A stretch of 45,179 bases of DNA from Byssovorax sp. (GTDB taxonomy: Bacteria; Myxococcota_A; Polyangia; Polyangiales; Polyangiaceae), in assembly GCA_025362495.1 (NCBI GenBank), contig JANYGI010000172.1, positions 1 to 45,179 on the forward strand. The letters run 5' to 3'. Below are positions 14,890-24,226 of this stretch, one piece after another. Positions within the stretch are counted from its first letter, which is position 1. Each line of letters starts with the position of its first letter. A program made the translations under genes and the position numbers. The notes below the pieces were generated by a model. That model saw only the letters and a program-made list of their open reading frames with translations. It did no database searches and was not told where the DNA came from.

Positions 14890-16284
14890 TCACTTCGCAC
14901 CGCCGTCGGCAGCCGGGGCGCCCGCGTCGCCGGCCGCAGGGGGAGGCGCAGCGCCCGCGTCACCGCCGGCCGCAGGGGGCGTCGGCGGGGGCGCCGCCGC
15001 GGCAGCAGCCGCCGCCGTGAACTCGCCCTCTTTCAGCTTCGCCTGGTTGAGCAGCTCGTCCGAGTCGTCGGCCTCGGACTTCGAGCGCACCTCCTGGAAC
15101 TTCTTCAGCTCCTGGATCGCCGCGCCCACTTGAGACTTCGGCGTCATCCCCGGGAGGTTGGGCGCATACAGGTAGAGCAGCGCGAGATCGTAGTGGACCT
15201 GCGGGAGGCTCGCGTCGTGCGCGACGACCCAGTCGAACTGGGTCTTGGCGTCGGCGTAGCGCTGCATGAGGCGGTACGCGTCGCCGAGGTTGAGGTGCGC
15301 CGGGATGCTCTCGGCGTCGAACTTCACGGCGCCCTCGAGCAGGGGCGTCGCCTCTTCGGCGCTGCCCGCTTCGAGGAGGTACGTCGAGAGCTGCACGCGC
15401 GCCTCGACGAGATCGGGGCGGCGCTCGACGGCCATGCGAAACTGCTCGATCGCGCCGGCGCGGTTGCCCTGCTCGCGCCAGATCAGGCCGCGGAGGAGCA
15501 GCGCCTCGGCGTTGTCCTTGTCGCGCGGCGGGTTCTCGGCGACGGGCTCGAAGCCGTCGAGCACGGCCTTGAGCGCGTAGAGCGCGAGATCGAGCCGGCG
15601 GTTCCGGTAGTGATCGCGCGCGATGATCACCATCGCGGGGCGGTAATCCGGGTTGAGCTTCAGCGCCTCCTGGGCGATGCGCTGCGCCGATCCGGTGTCC
15701 TTCTGGAGCGATTTGATCTCGGCGAGCGTGGCCGCGACGGCCGCGGATTTCGGCATCTGCCCGCGCTTCTCGGTGAGCGTGCGCTCGGCCTCCGAGAGCT
15801 GGTTCTTCTTCGCGAGCGCCATGGCGTAGGCGATGATCGCGGGCTCGTAGTCGGGCACGATCGTGAAGGCCTGGCGGTAGCTCGCCGTCGCGCCGGGATC
15901 GCGCAGGCGCTCTTGCACGACGCCGAGCGAATAGAACGCCTGGTGCGACTGCGGCTCGGCCTGCGTGGTCTGCGTGAAGAGCGTGCGCGCGTTGATCAGA
16001 TCGCCCGCCGCGAAGGCCGCGAGCGCTTGCTGGTACAGGGCCGAGGCCTGGCCCGTGAGCGCCGCGCGCGGAGCCGGCGCTTGATCGGGCGCGTCGCCGG
16101 GCCGGAACGAGCTCGGCTGATCGCTGATGCCGATCTGCTGTTGCCCCGGCGTCGGGTTCGCGCCCGCCGGCGCGGGCTGCGTCGGCAGCTTCGCGACCGG
16201 CGGCGCGTCGCCGCAGGCCGCGGCCGCGAAGGGGAGAACCAGCGCGAGAGCGCGCGCGTACAAGGTCGGATTTCGCAATCTCAT
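14890..16284 (-). CDS. TPR lipoprotein (GltE/AglT-like)
   Basis: 464 residues, starting inside the stop of the giant TPR gene (ATGA overlap). A lipoprotein signal ends at FAAAAC (Cys24). Tetratricopeptide repeats fill about 95-400: ALAAFAAGDLINARTLF, QAFYSLGVVQERLRDPGA, AEALLLRGLIWREQGNRA, IPAHLNLGDAYRLMQRYA. A Pro/Ala-rich tail ends the protein. In Myxococcus AglT (GltE) is a TPR protein of the Glt envelope complex, encoded directly after gltD. Order and domain content agree here. The lipoprotein anchor would place it at the inner face of the outer membrane, unless inner-membrane retained. TPR nature is sure; one-to-one equivalence to GltE is likely but not proven. Confidence 0.75.
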   Translation of the reverse strand: MRLRNPTLYARALALVLPFAAAACGDAPPVAKLPTQPAPAGANPTPGQQQIGISDQPSSFRPGDAPDQAPAPRAALTGQASALYQQALAAFAAGDLINARTLFTQTTQAEPQSHQAFYSLGVVQERLRDPGATASYRQAFTIVPDYEPAIIAYAMALAKKNQLSEAERTLTEKRGQMPKSAAVAATLAEIKSLQKDTGSAQRIAQEALKLNPDYRPAMVIIARDHYRNRRLDLALYALKAVLDGFEPVAENPPRDKDNAEALLLRGLIWREQGNRAGAIEQFRMAVERRPDLVEARVQLSTYLLEAGSAEEATPLLEGAVKFDAESIPAHLNLGDAYRLMQRYADAKTQFDWVVAHDASLPQVHYDLALLYLYAPNLPGMTPKSQVGAAIQELKKFQEVRSKSEADDSDELLNQAKLKEGEFTAAAAAAAAPPPTPPAAGGDAGAAPPPAAGDAGAPAADGGAK

Positions 16285-19200
16285 GGAGCCACCGGGACCA
16301 CCGGGAGGGGCGCGGGCATGCCGTCGGGCGTGAGCGGCGGCGTCATGCCGGGGCGCGTACGGAGGAAGAGACCATCGCGGTACTCGAAGGGCTTCTTCGT
16401 CTCGGGATCGAGGATCCCCTGGCTGAACTCTCGGATCTTCGCGTCACCGAGGATGTCCGTGTAGAACGCGAGCTTGTGGATCGCGTAGTCGACGGCGGGG
16501 TTCCGCACCTTCCAGGCGCGCGCCCAGACGACGGCCTCGGAGTAGAACTTCACCATGGCCTTGTCGGCGTCGTTGAGCGAGCGCTCGCGGGCTGATCGCC
16601 AGTCCTCGCGGCGCTTCTGGCGGATGGCGTCGGCCTGCTCTTGCAGGTCTTCGCGATCGCTCGTCTCGGCCAGCTTGAGCAGCTTCTCTTCCTTCTCGGT
16701 GTAGAGCTTGAGGCCCGGCGGGCGCGCGTTGTAGAGGCCCTGACGGCACGAGTCGTAGAGCGATCCTTGACGCGCGCGCGAGGCCACCGACCAGGGGCGT
16801 GACTCGAACTTGTTGATCACGTCCTGGAGCTGATTGAAGTAGCCCTCGGCCTTCTTGATGTCGTCGTCGAAGGCCTTCTTGACCTTGTCGATGACGCCCG
16901 CGTAGCGGTGGTGGCCGGTCTCGTAGTCGAACTCGGTCTTGATCTTCTGATCGAGCGCGTCGTACGCGCACTCGGCCGCCATGTCGGCCTGCGCCGAGCC
17001 GAGCGCGCGGTTCTTGCCGTCGACGATCGGCGCGGTTCCGCGGAACTTCTCGAACGCGGCGATCGTGTTCTTGCACGACTCGTCGGCCTTGGGATCCTTG
17101 CCGGCCTTGCGGGCCTTGGCGCCGTGGTACGCCGCCTCGACCACGAAGGCCGCGGCCGCCGTGTTGCCCTTGTTGGCCGCGTAGTACGCGTCCATCGCGG
17201 CCACGGCCTTGAGGCGCGCGGTGTGGTTCGCGCCCTCGTCGGGGCCGTTCTCGTCCCACGTCTTCAGGTCGGCCGTGGCGACGAGGTAGTCGATCTCGGC
17301 CTTCTTTTCGGCCGGCGGATCCAGCGCGAGGAACGTCGATCGCGACGACGTCATCTTGTCGCGGTCGCCGATGTTGGCGTAGAGCACGACGGCGTTGCGG
17401 GCCGCCTCGCGCCGCTCGTCTTTTTTGAAGCGCGTGTTGCGCGAGATGGTGTCGTACGACTCGGCGGCGCTGCGGTAGTTGAAGAAGAGTACGTACGCCG
17501 ACGAGAGCGCGTCGTAGGCCTGCTTCAGGAACTGCACGCGCTCGGCGTACTTCTTCGGGTCGGCCGGCGCGGGCGGCTTCGCGGCGAGGTTGCCCTTCTC
17601 GAGGCGCGTGAGGTTGGCCTCGGCGCCGTACTCCTTGATGAACAAGTTGTACATCTCGATGGCCTGATCGTACTCGCCGACCTGCTTGTAGCAGTAGGCG
17701 CCGTTCATCGCGGCCTCGGGCGCTTCGTCGCGATCGGGCGCCTTTTCCAGGGCGATCCTGTAGAGCGCCGCGGCCTTGCGCCACTGCTTGTTGCGCTCGG
17801 GGCCGTCCTTCATCGCGGCGGCCTCCTTGTAAGCCGCGAACGCGTCGATGTAGTAGCCGCCCGACACCGTCTTCTTCGCGATGTCGGTGCCCTTCGCGAT
17901 GTCGGTGTCGGTCTTCGCGCAGCTCTTCGTGGGATCGAGCAGCGCCTCGGCGAGCGCGCGGCTCGTCGGGATATCGTGCTCGAGGTTGGCCATCGTGGTG
18001 AGGCGCTCCCAGGCGCGATAGCCGAAGTCCGTCTCCTTGCAGCGCTTGTAGATCGGCTCGAAGCGCTTCTTCGCCTCGGCGAACTGGCCGTAGAGGAAGA
18101 AGAAGTCGGCGGAGTCGAAGGCGTAGAGATCGGCGTTCTTCGCCGGATCCGAGGCCGGCGGGACGCGCTGCAAATACTCGTCGCGCGCGGCCACGGCCGC
18201 CATCACGGCGGGCGGCACGACGTCGGTGACGGCCTTGGTGTCCTCGCCCTCGCCGCTGGTCTTGACGGCCTTGCGGAGCTCGATCCCCTGCGCGCCGCTG
18301 GTGCGATCGAAGGTCTTGTACTGATCGTTCAGCACCTGCGACGCGATGTCGACGACCATCACGGCGGCGGGCTGGAGGTACTTGTCGTCCTCGTTCGAGT
18401 CGCGGACGACGACGGCCGCTTTGCGCGCGGTCTCGACCTCGAGCGGCGTCGGCGTCTGGTCCATCGCCACGACGATCGAGACGATGTTGTGGTACGCGTC
18501 GGCGAGCCAGTAGCGGCTCTCGTAGGCGTCGGACGAGTTCTCGTCCTGCGAGAGGTAGCCGGACCAGCCCTGCGCCGCGAGCTTGTACTCGGTGTTGGCG
18601 CGCTCGAAGATCGGATCGCGCGACTCCTTGTCGCCCATGCCGATCGCCTGCTGCACGAGGGCGCTGCCAGCGTTGGTGTGATCGGCCGCGGCGCGACGGA
18701 GGCCGCCGCGGACGAGCCGCTCCGCAGCTTGAATCGCCTCGGGATCGTTCTTGTTGGCCTCGACCCAGGGCGTGGTGCCGACGTACGCGGCGAGCTTGGT
18801 GCGGGCCTCGAGGGCCTTGGCCGAGTTCTGCGTGCGCTCGGCCGTGCCCTCGCGCGACTGCGACGTGAGCAGATCGTAGATGTCGGCGATCCGGTTCTGG
18901 ATCACCGGCGCGTCGCGGTACATCGGCCACTTCTTGAGGATGAGCTCGCTCACCTCGATCTCGTTCCGGAGCTGGTTGAGCTCGCGGTACTCCTGCGCGA
19001 GCGCCTTGTAGACGTCGACCGTCCACTTCTCGTTCTGCGGGATGAGCTTGTTGTCCTGCACGCGGTCGATGGCGATCCGCATCTTCTGCTCGGCGACGTG
19101 CGGGTCCGTCTCGGTGTCGAGCACGTCGTTGCGAGGGATGTACGGATCCTCGGCGGCGGGGCCGGTGAAGTCGAGGTACGTCAGCGACCCGGCGATGTAC

Positions 19201-20681
19201 GTGTAGGCCTCGGCGCGGAAGTCGGTGCCGGGATCGCCCGTCAGCTTCTCCTGCTCGTCGGTGTAACGGAGCAGGTTGATGAACTGGTGGACCGACGTCT
19301 CGTACCGCTGCTGCTTGAAGTAAGTCCAGGCGAGCTTGTACATGGCGACGCCGTGCACGGGCGGCTTCTTGAACTTGGTCGCCTGCGAGTACCCGGCCTC
19401 GGCGCGGTTGTAGTTGAACGGCCCGCCGTTCTGATCGCTCTCGTTGAAGTAGTAGTCGCCGATCTGCCACCAGATCTCGGCGATGTAGCGGGGCTCCGCG
19501 CCCTGCGCCGTCTTCTGCGGGATGGGGTTGCAGTCGTCGTTGAACGGGTTGCGGAAGGCCGTCTCCTCGTCGAGCGACGTCGACGTGGGCTCGGCGGCCT
19601 TGGCGTCTTTGCCCTTCTTCACGGGCGCGCTCGTCTTGGCCTTGGCCTTGGCGCCGCTCTGCCCGATCGGCGTCTGGTGGCGGTTCTCCCAGCCGGTCCA
19701 GTAGTCGCGATCGTGATCCTGGGGGATGCGACCGACGAGATCGCGCTCGGGATCACGAGGATCGGTGGGCGCGGGGTAGCCGTACTTGTTGTGGCAAACG
19801 AGCGAGCGCCACACCTGCTGCGCCTCGGGCAAGCGGCTCGAGTCGTTGAGCGCGTGGCCGAGGTAGTAGTAGATGCCCGCGAGCTCGCGGTACTGCGGAA
19901 ACTCCTTGATTACCCGCTTGTAGAGCGAGATCGCGGGCTTCAGGCCGGCGGAGAGATCCTCGCTGGTTTCGGTGTCGGTCCGGGCGCGCTCTTCGTAGAG
20001 CGCGGCGAGGCGGAACATCGCGTCGGGCGTGTTCTCGGGGTGCGAGTTCGGGCCGGTGTAGCGGGCGACGAAGACCTCGAGGCGACGGATGGCCTCTTCG
20101 CGCGCGTCGCGCAGGCCCTTGCGCTCGGTGTTGATCTCGACGTCGAGGCTGCTGAGCACGCGGCGACGTCGGTCTTCGTAGTGGTGCTGGACGATGCGCG
20201 TGATCGCGCCGCGGTAGTCGCGCGCGGCCTTCTCGTAGGCGTCGGCCTCTTGCTCGAGCTCGCCGAGCGCGGCGAGCTGCTGCGGCGACGGCGGAGGCGG
20301 CGGAGGCGCCGACTTCTTCACGACGAGCGGCGGCGGGATCGGCATCTCCACCGAGGCCGGCGCGGACGACGACGCCGACGGCGCGGGCGGCGGAGCCGGA
20401 GGCGCGGCGGCCGAAGCCGAGGGCGCGGTGGAGGCCGCGGGCTTCGCGCCCTTGTCCCCCTTTTTCTTCACGGGAGCCTTGCCCGCGGCGGCTTTCGCCG
20501 AGGTCGCGGGCTTGGCCGTGGTGGTCTTCGCGCCGCCGGTCTTGGGCTGCGAGAGCGCGCCGGGCGCGATCGCCAGCACGAGCGAGAGGCTCGCGATGGC
20601 GAACGCCGCGCGCCCCAGGCGACCGCGGGTCACGGCGGGAAGCTTCTCCTCGGCCGGGCCGGAATGCTGGCGTTCGCTCAC
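16281..20681 (-). CDS. Giant periplasmic TPR protein (GltD/AgmU-like)
   Basis: 1466 residues. Start set at GTG 20679-20681, which overlaps the TGA of the upstream gene (GTGA) and is followed by a signal/anchor helix (about 22-40). The in-frame extension to 21452 only crosses the upstream gene and is not used. Residues about 45-145 are Lys/Ala/Pro-rich, including a PPPPPP run that could span peptidoglycan. A coiled helix (about 155-200) follows, then many degenerate TPRs through most of the rest (AMFRLAALYEERAR, LAGIYYYLGHALNDSSRL, AMYKLAWTYFKQQRYETS). Length, TPR content and position before a TPR lipoprotein gene match AgmU (GltD, about 1200 residues) of the gliding machinery, which forms helical periplasmic tracks in Myxococcus. 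It probably acts as a scaffold in the periplasm. Confidence 0.75.
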   Translation of the reverse strand: MSERQHSGPAEEKLPAVTRGRLGRAAFAIASLSLVLAIAPGALSQPKTGGAKTTTAKPATSAKAAAGKAPVKKKGDKGAKPAASTAPSASAAAPPAPPPAPSASSSAPASVEMPIPPPLVVKKSAPPPPPPSPQQLAALGELEQEADAYEKAARDYRGAITRIVQHHYEDRRRRVLSSLDVEINTERKGLRDAREEAIRRLEVFVARYTGPNSHPENTPDAMFRLAALYEERARTDTETSEDLSAGLKPAISLYKRVIKEFPQYRELAGIYYYLGHALNDSSRLPEAQQVWRSLVCHNKYGYPAPTDPRDPERDLVGRIPQDHDRDYWTGWENRHQTPIGQSGAKAKAKTSAPVKKGKDAKAAEPTSTSLDEETAFRNPFNDDCNPIPQKTAQGAEPRYIAEIWWQIGDYYFNESDQNGGPFNYNRAEAGYSQATKFKKPPVHGVAMYKLAWTYFKQQRYETSVHQFINLLRYTDEQEKLTGDPGTDFRAEAYTYIAGSLTYLDFTGPAAEDPYIPRNDVLDTETDPHVAEQKMRIAIDRVQDNKLIPQNEKWTVDVYKALAQEYRELNQLRNEIEVSELILKKWPMYRDAPVIQNRIADIYDLLTSQSREGTAERTQNSAKALEARTKLAAYVGTTPWVEANKNDPEAIQAAERLVRGGLRRAAADHTNAGSALVQQAIGMGDKESRDPIFERANTEYKLAAQGWSGYLSQDENSSDAYESRYWLADAYHNIVSIVVAMDQTPTPLEVETARKAAVVVRDSNEDDKYLQPAAVMVVDIASQVLNDQYKTFDRTSGAQGIELRKAVKTSGEGEDTKAVTDVVPPAVMAAVAARDEYLQRVPPASDPAKNADLYAFDSADFFFLYGQFAEAKKRFEPIYKRCKETDFGYRAWERLTTMANLEHDIPTSRALAEALLDPTKSCAKTDTDIAKGTDIAKKTVSGGYYIDAFAAYKEAAAMKDGPERNKQWRKAAALYRIALEKAPDRDEAPEAAMNGAYCYKQVGEYDQAIEMYNLFIKEYGAEANLTRLEKGNLAAKPPAPADPKKYAERVQFLKQAYDALSSAYVLFFNYRSAAESYDTISRNTRFKKDERREAARNAVVLYANIGDRDKMTSSRSTFLALDPPAEKKAEIDYLVATADLKTWDENGPDEGANHTARLKAVAAMDAYYAANKGNTAAAAFVVEAAYHGAKARKAGKDPKADESCKNTIAAFEKFRGTAPIVDGKNRALGSAQADMAAECAYDALDQKIKTEFDYETGHHRYAGVIDKVKKAFDDDIKKAEGYFNQLQDVINKFESRPWSVASRARQGSLYDSCRQGLYNARPPGLKLYTEKEEKLLKLAETSDREDLQEQADAIRQKRREDWRSARERSLNDADKAMVKFYSEAVVWARAWKVRNPAVDYAIHKLAFYTDILGDAKIREFSQGILDPETKKPFEYRDGLFLRTRPGMTPPLTPDGMPAPLPVVPVAP

Positions 20682-23137
20682 TTCTCTTCCTCCGTGTCGC
20701 CGCTGTCGTCGAGGACCTCGTTGAGCTCCTCTTTCAGCACTCGATCTGCTCGCGCCCGCTCGACTTGCAGGTTGCGCACGCGCGTCATCTGCTCCTCGCG
20801 GACCTCCCACGCCTCTTCGGTGATGCCGACGTCGGCCCGGAGCACGATGCTCTTGAGCCGGTCGCGCACGAGGCCGAAGTTGCGCATCGCGACCTCGCCG
20901 ACGACGGTGCGCGCCTGGCTGTCCAGCTCGTCGAGGCGCACCTGATAGCCGACCATGTTGGTCGTCTCGCGGTTGACGGTCTCGCGGAACTCGCCCGTCT
21001 TCTTCGAGATTTGCCGCTCGAGATCGGCCATCGCCGCCTCGACTTTGGCGTCGGTGTCGGCCGCGGTGGCGAGCAGCGGCATCACCCGCTGCGCGTAGCC
21101 CTGGAGCTTCGCGCCGCCCGCGCCTTGCGCCGCGAGCTGCGCCTCGCGCGTCAGCGCCTCGGTGTAGGCCTTGCGAACCTGATCGTCCTCCACGAAGCGC
21201 TGATCGCCGAAGCCGACCTGCACGCGGCCCGCCGACACCATCTTGCGCAGCGCATCCATCTGCGCGCGGTAGAGCGCGATGTCGTGCTCGTTCTGCTTCA
21301 GCTCTTCCTCGAAGCGCGCCACGCTCGAGGGATCGCGCACCACGCCCGACTGCGGCCCCTCGCGCAGCACGCGGCGCAGGCCGTTGATCGTCGCCTGGAG
21401 CGTGTCGACCTGGAGCGTGAGCCGCTGCAGGCCCTGCGACACCGTGTTCCACTGTTTCAGGGCCTGCGACTCGCGATCCTGGAAGTCAGCGTCGGTCACG
21501 GGGATCACGCCGAGCCGCTTTTCGAGGGAGCGGCGCTTGGCCCGCCAGGTCCCGATCTCGCCCGAGAGGGCGCCGTCGTTCGCGTCGTCCATGCCCTGTC
21601 CGAGCGTGAGCCGCGCGAGGCCGAGGTGGTTGAGCAGCGACAGCGCCTTCTCTTCGCCGGCCTTGAGCTCGGGGAACGCCCGCACCCGGTTGGGCGACGT
21701 GAGCACCGCGTTGAGCTTCTCGATGATTTCGTTGGACTGCTTGATCAGCTCGCGGCACTGGGTGATGTCGTCGATCACCGCGAAGGCCGCGGGCCCGTCC
21801 TCGGCCTCGCGCGCCCACTGCACGGCGAGCGGCGGCAGCATCGAGTTGTTGTCGAGCGCCTCGAGCTGCTCCTGGCTGAGCTTGTCGTAGTAGACGGCGG
21901 GATCGCTGGTCGATCCGAGGAACGCGTCGACCTTCTCGCGCATCGGATCGTAGGTGGTGCGGACGCCCTCGTAGACCTTGAGCGACTTGTCGAACTGGCC
22001 GGCGCGGAGCATCAGATCGGCTCGCAAAAGCGACCCATCGGCGATGTTCTGGCTGTTCGGGTCGGTGATCGCGAGGATCTCCAGCGCGCGCTGGGCGCGC
22101 TCGACGTCGCCGAGTCGGACGTAGACCCACGCGAGCTCGTAGAGCATCGTCCCGGACTCGGGCGAGGTGCGATCGATGTGGTTGTAGGCGATGACGGCCT
22201 GGCTCCACTGATCGGCCTCGTAGAGCAGGCGGCCGATGGCCAGCCACGAGAGATCGATCACCCGCTTGTGCTCGGGCGTGTCGGCCGCGAGCGACGTGGC
22301 CTTCTGAAAGAGGGCGATGGCGCCGACGTAGCGCGACGCGGGCACCTGCGGCGGGAGATCGCCGTCCTTGAGCTTCACCGCGGGCGGCGTCGACTCCTTC
22401 ACGGCGATGAGGCCGAGGATGTACTGCGACTGATGGTAGTACTCGCTCTTCGCGTCGACGCCGCCGAGCGCGGCCTTCGCGCCCGCGAGGTCTTTCCTGG
22501 CGAAGAGGCCCTTGCCCTTGGCGTACGCCAGCCCGCTCCCGACGGCCGACGGCGGCACCTTGTTCATCGACGCGAAGATCTCGTCGAGCGACGAAAAGTC
22601 CTTGATCCGAAGGGCAACGTCGACGAGCCGACCGAGCGCCGCCGCCTGGTACGAGGCGAAGCGCGGCTCGCCGCCGCGGCGCACGATCTCGTTGAAGACG
22701 CGGCGTGACGAGAGGTACTGGTTCGCGCGGAAGTACGTCTCCCCGAGCATGGCCATCGCGTCGGGGTAAGCCGTCGGGTGGGTGGGGTACTTCTCGACGA
22801 TCTCGTTGAGCACGCCGGCCGCGCGGTTGTAGTCCTTGGCTCCCATGAGCAGCGTCGCGTCGGTGATCCGCTGCTCTGCGGTGCGCTCCGCGCTCTTCGA
22901 CTTCTGGATCGCGGCCTGGATGGCCGCGACGCCCTGCGGCCCCGAGACGAGCGAGATCTGCTGCGACGCCGAGGTGTACGCCTGCTCCGAGTCGAGCGCC
23001 CACGCGTCGCCTCCGAGGAACGCTCCACCGAGACCGACGAGGACGCCGAGCAGCGGCGCCCACCGCCGACGTGTCCCGGACGGGGACGCGCGATCGGCGG
23101 ATTTCACAGCACTTGCGAAGGAAAGGGCACGCGTCAT
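20678..23137 (-). CDS. Large periplasmic TPR plus coiled-coil protein of the gliding-type cluster
   Basis: 819 residues. A signal peptide of Sec type ends near GGDAWALDS (residue 47). The first half (about 60-400) is TPR-like (AMLGETYFRANQYLSSRRVF, LYELAWVYVRLGDVERAQ). The second half (about 470-819) is long helical coiled coil rich in Glu/Arg/Gln (VARFEEELKQNEHDIALYR, MVGYQVRLDELDSQARTV) with an acidic C-terminus. It is encoded immediately before the giant TPR gene with a GTGA overlap, so the two are translated together and probably assemble. No catalytic motif. It is not clearly one of the named Glt proteins; possibly a lineage-specific or renamed periplasmic scaffold. Confidence 0.75.
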   Translation of the reverse strand: MTRALSFASAVKSADRASPSGTRRRWAPLLGVLVGLGGAFLGGDAWALDSEQAYTSASQQISLVSGPQGVAAIQAAIQKSKSAERTAEQRITDATLLMGAKDYNRAAGVLNEIVEKYPTHPTAYPDAMAMLGETYFRANQYLSSRRVFNEIVRRGGEPRFASYQAAALGRLVDVALRIKDFSSLDEIFASMNKVPPSAVGSGLAYAKGKGLFARKDLAGAKAALGGVDAKSEYYHQSQYILGLIAVKESTPPAVKLKDGDLPPQVPASRYVGAIALFQKATSLAADTPEHKRVIDLSWLAIGRLLYEADQWSQAVIAYNHIDRTSPESGTMLYELAWVYVRLGDVERAQRALEILAITDPNSQNIADGSLLRADLMLRAGQFDKSLKVYEGVRTTYDPMREKVDAFLGSTSDPAVYYDKLSQEQLEALDNNSMLPPLAVQWAREAEDGPAAFAVIDDITQCRELIKQSNEIIEKLNAVLTSPNRVRAFPELKAGEEKALSLLNHLGLARLTLGQGMDDANDGALSGEIGTWRAKRRSLEKRLGVIPVTDADFQDRESQALKQWNTVSQGLQRLTLQVDTLQATINGLRRVLREGPQSGVVRDPSSVARFEEELKQNEHDIALYRAQMDALRKMVSAGRVQVGFGDQRFVEDDQVRKAYTEALTREAQLAAQGAGGAKLQGYAQRVMPLLATAADTDAKVEAAMADLERQISKKTGEFRETVNRETTNMVGYQVRLDELDSQARTVVGEVAMRNFGLVRDRLKSIVLRADVGITEEAWEVREEQMTRVRNLQVERARADRVLKEELNEVLDDSGDTEEEK

Positions 23138-23251
23138 AGCGATGTCGCCTCGAAGAAAATCTGCTCACTCGGGCCCCGCTCTCGAGCGGGACGGGGACTC
23201 TCGACGATCCCCTCGGTCACCGGGTCGCGATCGACCCCACCGCAGCGTCGC

Positions 23252-24226
23252 TCACGGCGGAGGCGCGGCCGGAGCGACAGCGCCGCCCGGCGCAGCCACC
23301 GCGGGAGCGGGCGCGCCCGAGGCGTCGGCGATGCCACTCGAGACCTTCTCGACGTAACGGATCGCGGGGCGCTGGTCGAGCGGCGTCGTCACGCCACCCT
23401 TCTCGAAAACGATGCCATCGAGGTTGATCGTCTTGCCCTCGACGGCGGTGAACGAGTGGCTCGACCGCAGCTCGAAGTGATAGCCCCGGAGGTACGAGAA
23501 CACGCCGTACCCGTTGCCCTGCAGGTTCACCAGCACCTGCACGGTGTGGTCGCCCGGCGGCACCGAGCCGTTGATGATCGGGATCTCGGCCTGCTCGGCG
23601 AGCGTGCCCGATTGATCGGTCTTGTTGTACTGAACGGCACCGTCGAGGACGACGAGCACGCGCGTCACGCGGAAGGCGCTGGAGAGCTCGTTCTTGAACT
23701 TGATGTTGGCGTGCGAGCCCGCGCCGCCGCCCGAAAGGATCGTGTCGCTGAGGAGCGAGAGGCGCGTGTGGCTGCGCCGGATCTGCTCTTTCAGCTCGTC
23801 GATGCGTTGCTCGAGATCGCGGAGGCGCACCGCGTACGTCGGCCCGTCCATCGCGGGGGGCGTGGTGGGCGCAGCGGCGACCGCGCTTGGACCGGCAGGA
23901 GCCACGGGCTTGCCGGCACCGGCGACCGCAGCGCCAGGAGCAGCAGCCGCGCCAGGAGCACCAGCCCCGGGAGCACCGGCCGGAGCAGGCGTGTTCGCCG
24001 CGGGGGACGCCGGAGCGCCGGCCGCAGGAGCAGGCGCCGCAGCGGGCGCGCCGGCCGCAGGAGCCGCGCTCGATCCAGGCGCCGCAGCAGCACCCTTCTT
24101 CACCACGGTGCCCGCCTTGGGCGCCGCCGCCGGAGCCGCAGCGCCGCCCGCCCCCTGTGCCATCGCCGGCATCGCGAAAAGCAGGGAGGCAGCTACCCCG
24201 GCCGCCAGCGTCTTGATAAGTCGCAT
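23252..24226 (-). CDS. Secreted Ala/Pro-rich protein with coiled coil and C-terminal beta domain
   Basis: 324 residues with AAAGGGGAT ribosome binding site before the ATG. The signal peptide ends at AMPAMA (residue 23). Residues about 25-125 are a low-complexity Ala/Pro/Gly linker of the sort mis-annotated as dihydrolipoamide acetyltransferase; there is no lipoyl or catalytic domain. A short coiled coil follows (YAVRLRDLEQRIDELKEQI, about 128-150), then a beta-rich domain (about 170-290: AFRVTRVLVVLDGAVQY, PPGDHTVQVLVNLQGNG) similar in feel to periplasmic carbohydrate- or peptidoglycan-associated folds. It is the first gene of the cluster, 114 bases before the TPR/coiled-coil gene. Function unknown; the neighbours suggest the same envelope complex. 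Confidence 0.7.
   Translation of the reverse strand: MRLIKTLAAGVAASLLFAMPAMAQGAGGAAAPAAAPKAGTVVKKGAAAAPGSSAAPAAGAPAAAPAPAAGAPASPAANTPAPAGAPGAGAPGAAAAPGAAVAGAGKPVAPAGPSAVAAAPTTPPAMDGPTYAVRLRDLEQRIDELKEQIRRSHTRLSLLSDTILSGGGAGSHANIKFKNELSSAFRVTRVLVVLDGAVQYNKTDQSGTLAEQAEIPIINGSVPPGDHTVQVLVNLQGNGYGVFSYLRGYHFELRSSHSFTAVEGKTINLDGIVFEKGGVTTPLDQRPAIRYVEKVSSGIADASGAPAPAVAAPGGAVAPAAPPP

Noticed and set aside
16444-19470. A 1008-codon minus-strand frame inside the giant TPR gene
   Set aside because: It is Arg-rich, low in hydrophobic residues, overlaps the TPR frame in another phase, and lacks any motif.
16908-20945. A 1345-codon open frame on the plus strand opposite the giant TPR gene
   Set aside because: It mirrors the G/C-rich codons of the minus-strand gene, is rich in Arg/Val/Gly/Leu without domain logic, and has no ribosome binding site. 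The minus frame carries clear TPRs and signal sequence.
23175-23190. CCCGCTC-TC-GAGCGGG palindrome upstream of the 819-residue TPR gene
   Set aside because: The two-base centre is too short for a stable hairpin and no promoter is beside it; at this GC content it may be chance.
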